34,306 nt of DNA from Lachnospiraceae bacterium (GTDB lineage: Bacteria; Bacillota; Clostridia; Lachnospirales; Lachnospiraceae), in the NCBI GenBank assembly GCA_014804385.1, contig JAAUZW010000015.1, positions 106,287 through 140,592 on the forward strand, written 5' to 3'. Position 1 is the first letter of the stretch, and each line of letters starts with the position of its first letter. Below, piece after piece: positions 30,639-34,306 of this stretch. The notes below the pieces were generated by a model. It had not been told where the DNA came from and did no database searches. It worked only from the letters and a program-made list of their open reading frames with translations. The position numbers and the translations under genes are program-made.

Positions 30639-31940
30639 ATGAAAAACTGTCAAAACAAATGGGTGCGTGCCGCGATCCCGGCGCTGCTCCTACACTTTAG
30701 TATCGGCACGGTGTACTGCTGGTCTATTTTCAGTCAGGAGATTGCTGACTACATAGGATTTTCCAAGGGTGCTACCGAGTGGGCGTTCAGCTTTGCGATA
30801 TTCTTCCTGGGAATGTCGGCGGCATTTATGGGGAATATAGTGGAGAAGGATATCCACAAGTCGTCTCTGATCGCCACGATCACCTTTTCTCTGGGTATGG
30901 CGGGCACAGGCTTCTTCATCTATTATGGCGGCAACCATCAGGGCAGTGTGCTTGCTCTTATCGGCATTTACGTTTTCTACGGGTTTATCATGGGTATCGG
31001 TCTGGGAACCGGGTATCTGTCTCCCGTAAAGACCCTGATGCTGTGGTTTCAGGATAAGAAGGGACTTGCAACGGGTCTTGCCGTAGCGGGCTTCGGCGGT
31101 GCGAAGGCTATCGCAAGTCCTATCATGCAGGCGCTGCTGAATAATCTGGGTGAGGGCGGTATCTATAAGATGTTCTTTATTCTGGCAGTGGTTTACTTTG
31201 TTATGATGTTTATCGGGCATCTCCTTCTGGCGAAGCCGGAGGGCTGGCATGAGCCTCAGAAGAAAGAAAAAGGACAGGGTATCATGGATGTTTTAAAGAC
31301 CCGTCCGATCAGCAACTATGTGGGAATCTGGCTGATGTTCTATATTAACATTACCTGCGGTCTGGCATTGATCTCGCAGGAGAAGATGATCGTGAAGTGT
31401 ATCGGTCTTGCCGGCGTAGTGGGTATGATCTCCACTGTGACTGCAATCTTTAACGCAGGCGGTCGTCTGGGCTTCTCCGCTTGGGCAGATCATATGAAGG
31501 ACAGAAATACGGTCTACAAGCTGATCTTCATTCTCTCTATTGCATTTACAGGACTGGTGATGCTCACTGGCGGTATTAAGAACGGCGAGGGTAATACGCT
31601 GCTGATGATTTTGGTGCTTTGCCTGCTCTTCATGGTAAATGCGGGATACGGCGGCGGATTCTCCAATGTGCCGACTCTGCTTTCCGATCATTACGGCATG
31701 GGCAGCATCAGTGCGATCCACGGCATTACGCTCTCTGCATGGGCGTTTGCGGGACTTACCGGTAACCAGGTCGCGTCCTTGATCGTAAGCCATACCGGAA
31801 GCTATTTCGAGGATGCACATGGAAATCTGATCAATCCGGTAGGGTATCAGAATGTGTTGTATTTTACGATCGTACTCTACATCATAGCGTTACTGCTGAG
31901 CCTTTTCCTGGTGAAGCCTTCTGAAGTGGCTAAAAAATAA
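30639..31940 (+). CDS. MFS transporter, OFA (oxalate/formate antiporter-like) family
   Basis: A 433-residue membrane protein with about 12 hydrophobic helices. The first helix region ALLLHFSIGTVYCWSIF and the segment GLGTGYLSPVKTLMLWFQDKKGLATGLAVAGFGGAKA are hallmark OFA sequences. The central loop (KPEGWHEPQKKEKGQG) divides the two six-helix halves. Members exchange oxalate for formate or carry other small carboxylates; the actual substrate cannot be read here, and no oxalate-degrading genes are nearby. It has its own promoter and a strong terminator, so it is likely a single-gene unit. The start has GAAAGGA upstream. Confidence 0.9.
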   Translation: MKNCQNKWVRAAIPALLLHFSIGTVYCWSIFSQEIADYIGFSKGATEWAFSFAIFFLGMSAAFMGNIVEKDIHKSSLIATITFSLGMAGTGFFIYYGGNHQGSVLALIGIYVFYGFIMGIGLGTGYLSPVKTLMLWFQDKKGLATGLAVAGFGGAKAIASPIMQALLNNLGEGGIYKMFFILAVVYFVMMFIGHLLLAKPEGWHEPQKKEKGQGIMDVLKTRPISNYVGIWLMFYINITCGLALISQEKMIVKCIGLAGVVGMISTVTAIFNAGGRLGFSAWADHMKDRNTVYKLIFILSIAFTGLVMLTGGIKNGEGNTLLMILVLCLLFMVNAGYGGGFSNVPTLLSDHYGMGSISAIHGITLSAWAFAGLTGNQVASLIVSHTGSYFEDAHGNLINPVGYQNVLYFTIVLYIIALLLSLFLVKPSEVAKK

Positions 31941-31956
31941 ATAACCGACATTACAG

Positions 31957-31996
31957 CAAGCAAAACCCCGAAGGTTCGCCTTCGGGGTTTTGCTTG
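31957..31996 (+). terminator. Strong rho-independent terminator after OFA transporter
   Basis: An 18-base-pair perfect stem containing CAAAACCCCGAAGG is closed by a TTCG tetraloop. It sits 17 bases after the transporter stop. The A-run on one side and T-run on the other may allow it to work in both directions, serving also the end of the convergent minus-strand gene. Confidence 0.88.
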
Positions 31997-32131
31997 TGTA
32001 AAAGGGGAATTTTCGGAATTGCTTTTACCGACTTGACTTCCGAAATCAAGTCTATATTCAATATACCGAGTCTTCCCGCTGGCGTCTATAATTATATTAC
32101 AAAAGAATAACACTATATTAGCGAATGTTGC

Positions 32132-34306
32132 TTACATCCCCAAATAGGCACGCTGGTTCTGAAGTTCCTGCGGAATAGGCATTCCGGTGTTTTTGAGCTT
32201 CTGGAACAGGTTGTCGTAATGATGAATCTTTTGTGCCTGTTTGATATCGTAACGCGTCATAGTGTCTTTGTAGAGCGGGTTTGCTGACAGGCGGTTACGG
32301 ATCTCCTTTGAAAAAGGACAGTAGGAGAAGATGATATTACGGGATATCTTGTTAAGCCGCGGAGAACCGTTTCCCTCGTAGAGGATCCATGCTTCATAAT
32401 CTCTGATAAACATTTCCTTATAATTGTTTTTCGCTTTCTGCATGGCGAGTTTGATCTTATCCTTGGCGTCTGTGGACAAGTCACGGTTCTTACGGTAGAA
32501 CTGGATGTAGTCGAAATACTCGCTGGTGAGGGATGCCTCGGAGATATCGTTCCAGCGTGCGCCCTGGACACGTTTGCACATTTCCCAACGGAAATCGCCG
32601 GTCAGCCGAACCAGAATGTTGGTCAGATCCTCCATCTGGAAGATGGACACCATCATGCGGGCCGGGGTCGTGCGCTTGCGTCCTTCGATCTCCTGCCATG
32701 CCACGCCGCGGATACCAATATTGGGCATTAGTATAATATCGGGAAGTACCTCCACACTTATCGTCTCTTTTCCGATACCAATTTCAGGATTGGTGTAGGT
32801 GACGTCGCGGTAGTAAGCGCTGAAGTCGAGGGCGCGGATCTTTTTAAAGGATTCCTCCACCTTGTCGGCGGATACCAGAGTGCCGTCCAGATCTTTTAAA
32901 ACATTATGCTCCGAGAAGATCGGGCAGAAACTTAAGATACGGCCAAAGGAAATCTTATTGACGGAAGGGAACATATTGCGCATCTCAAAGAGAACCATTT
33001 CCTTCTGGTCAGTCTGCATTCTGATCTCGTCGTCGGGAGAGATTCTTCCGTTCATCCTCTGCTCACGGAGATATGCGGGATAGTCGTTGTCAAACTCATT
33101 ACGGCTGGGTACCTTTTCCCCGCGATAGATGGCGAGAAACCATTCGTAGGCCGTGTAGACCTGACGCTCGGGGTTGGAAGGGAGCTTATCCACGATTGAG
33201 TATAAGTAGGCAGCATTCTCCAGTCCGGCCAGCGTCTCGTCCACATAGCCGAAGTTGAAGAACATTTTCACAATCTTGGGTACGGAAGGATCGTCTATAC
33301 TCTTCAAAAAGGCATGTTCATAAATCGTATAGAAATGTTTGGTGATGACAAGGCGCAGTTTCCTGGCAGCGTCGTCGGAGGCGTTTTTGTCGGACATTTT
33401 GGCAAACTTGCCGACAGCCTCTCGGAAAGCGGCAGCCGTTTCAGCGTCCACCTCGGCGTAGTTAAGGATAGTATTCATGGAATCGGTCAGATCAGCCACA
33501 TCATTTGCAGCAGACGCGTCCTCACCGGGATGGTCTTCGGCATATTTCAGTTTTTCACGGTATTCATGGATTCGCTCCTGATACATCTCTTTGTCGATGG
33601 ATTCCTGATCCTCGAGCTGTATCATCATCTTGGACAGCGCTGCAGTCAGTGTGGTAGAGTCCGGATCGTTTGGTCCGATTCGGTATAAAATGCTGGCATA
33701 GAGATCAAAAAGATCCAGATGATTTTCATTCATCAAAATATGAATGATATCTGCCTGATAGTCAGAGAACACACGGCTTATAGAAATGATCCGCTGAATG
33801 TCCTGATTGGCTTTCATGACCAATCCGGTCAAAAAATCGGAACTGTAAAACTTGGCCGATTTTTGTGTAATGGATGTTTCCAGCTGGGTATAATAGCCGT
33901 CCAGCCAGCTTTCCAGATCTTCCTCCAGGGTAAGCTCCGTCACATTTTCCAGATCGGGGAGAACCCTCGCGGGGATTCCGTGCTTGGTGCAGAATGATTT
34001 GTAGATCTCATAGCTGCTCATCAGATAACGATGGAAATTATCACAGGCAAAAGAACTCATGGCATACTGATCGTAGATTTCGCGGAACTGCCGAAACAGG
34101 GAAGTGATGAACATATTTGACAGATCTACACTTTTTTCCATCAGAGTCTTCAGCTGTGAAGCTGTGCAGGCGTAGGACGAGATAGCCGTGGGCTCCTCCG
34201 TGCGGTAGGAAATAAAATAGGAACCAAAAAAAATCTCACAAATGCCGATTACATCGCCCTTTTGCAGATAAATTGTGCCGCCGGGATAAGTAGCGCTTAC
34301 GCTTCC
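32132..34306 (-). CDS. Large protein with N-terminal cyclic-nucleotide-binding-like segment (5' end cut)
   Basis: The ORF track starts this gene at an internal Met (34141), but the same frame stays open to the window edge. The added 55 codons read GSVSATYPGGTIYLQKGDVIGICEIFFGSYFISYRT..., the pattern of a cNMP-binding beta-roll (Crp/cNBD-like). So the gene is longer than called and partial; at least 724 residues lie in the window. The rest is mainly helical with no domain I recognise; several blocks (FYSSDFLTGLVMKANQDIQRI, IEGRKRTTPARMMVSIFQMEDL) look conserved. No membrane helix is obvious. A cyclic-nucleotide- or redox-responsive scaffold protein is possible. It converges on the OFA gene across the strong terminator. 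Confidence 0.8.
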   Translation of the reverse strand, partial: GSVSATYPGGTIYLQKGDVIGICEIFFGSYFISYRTEEPTAISSYACTASQLKTLMEKSVDLSNMFITSLFRQFREIYDQYAMSSFACDNFHRYLMSSYEIYKSFCTKHGIPARVLPDLENVTELTLEEDLESWLDGYYTQLETSITQKSAKFYSSDFLTGLVMKANQDIQRIISISRVFSDYQADIIHILMNENHLDLFDLYASILYRIGPNDPDSTTLTAALSKMMIQLEDQESIDKEMYQERIHEYREKLKYAEDHPGEDASAANDVADLTDSMNTILNYAEVDAETAAAFREAVGKFAKMSDKNASDDAARKLRLVITKHFYTIYEHAFLKSIDDPSVPKIVKMFFNFGYVDETLAGLENAAYLYSIVDKLPSNPERQVYTAYEWFLAIYRGEKVPSRNEFDNDYPAYLREQRMNGRISPDDEIRMQTDQKEMVLFEMRNMFPSVNKISFGRILSFCPIFSEHNVLKDLDGTLVSADKVEESFKKIRALDFSAYYRDVTYTNPEIGIGKETISVEVLPDIILMPNIGIRGVAWQEIEGRKRTTPARMMVSIFQMEDLTNILVRLTGDFRWEMCKRVQGARWNDISEASLTSEYFDYIQFYRKNRDLSTDAKDKIKLAMQKAKNNYKEMFIRDYEAWILYEGNGSPRLNKISRNIIFSYCPFSKEIRNRLSANPLYKDTMTRYDIKQAQKIHHYDNLFQKLKNTGMPIPQELQNQRAYLGM

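Overview
The window looks like a chromosomal segment of a Gram-positive gut Clostridia, most likely Lachnospiraceae. This rests on gene content and protein style: a Csp-like S8 peptidase, a DUF4143 ATPase, a Cache/hybrid histidine kinase, an intracellular GH53, an OFA-family transporter and AGGAGG-type ribosome binding sites. No rRNA or tRNA gene was seen, so the assignment is inference.

Bases 1-7847 are ordinary GC-balanced chromosome: a partial CPBP membrane protease, DNA-3-methyladenine glycosylase I, an isochorismatase-fold hydrolase, an AAA/DUF4143 ATPase, endonuclease III, an unknown protein, then an AraC-type regulator on the minus strand divergent from a Csp-like subtilisin.

Bases 7848 to about 16150 are a visibly AT-rich accessory island. 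In order it holds: (i) an AAA ATPase overlapping a small TOPRIM-like protein, a RloA/RloB or AbiL-like pair; (ii) a compact CBASS operon of DUF3892 protein, CD-NTase, E2-like protein with a C-terminal SEC-C zinc motif, and an S-4TM pore-type effector; (iii) a graveyard of gene and mobile-element remnants; (iv) a RelE-type toxin-antitoxin pair whose toxin carries a frameshift; (v) an intact IS256-family element with recognisable ends and an 8-bp target duplication. Two nested direct repeats mark how the island was built. The last 38 bp of the S8 peptidase gene recur at its far side (about 6.1 kb apart). The promoter/leader in front of the antitoxin recurs in front of the GH3 gene (about 2.1 kb apart).

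Bases 16150-34306 return to chromosome-like composition: a cell-surface GH3 glycosidase, a voltage-gated-type potassium channel, an anchored protein plus a D,D-carboxypeptidase-like serine hydrolase, a large hybrid histidine kinase, a secreted ComEC-like metallo-beta-lactamase-fold protein, an unrecognised 612-residue protein followed by an overlapping zinc-ribbon gene, a GH53 galactanase, an OFA-type MFS transporter with a strong terminator, and at the right edge a large minus-strand gene whose upstream part encodes a cyclic-nucleotide-binding-like segment. A palindromic repeat family occurs twice here. One copy lies in frame inside the GH53 N-terminus and is predicted to be translated.

The most interesting parts are the E2/SEC-C CBASS locus with its DUF3892 partner, the nested direct repeats and IS256 insertion history, the frameshifted toxin, and the repeat-derived peptide in GH53. 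All calls come from reading sequence only; no database search was possible.
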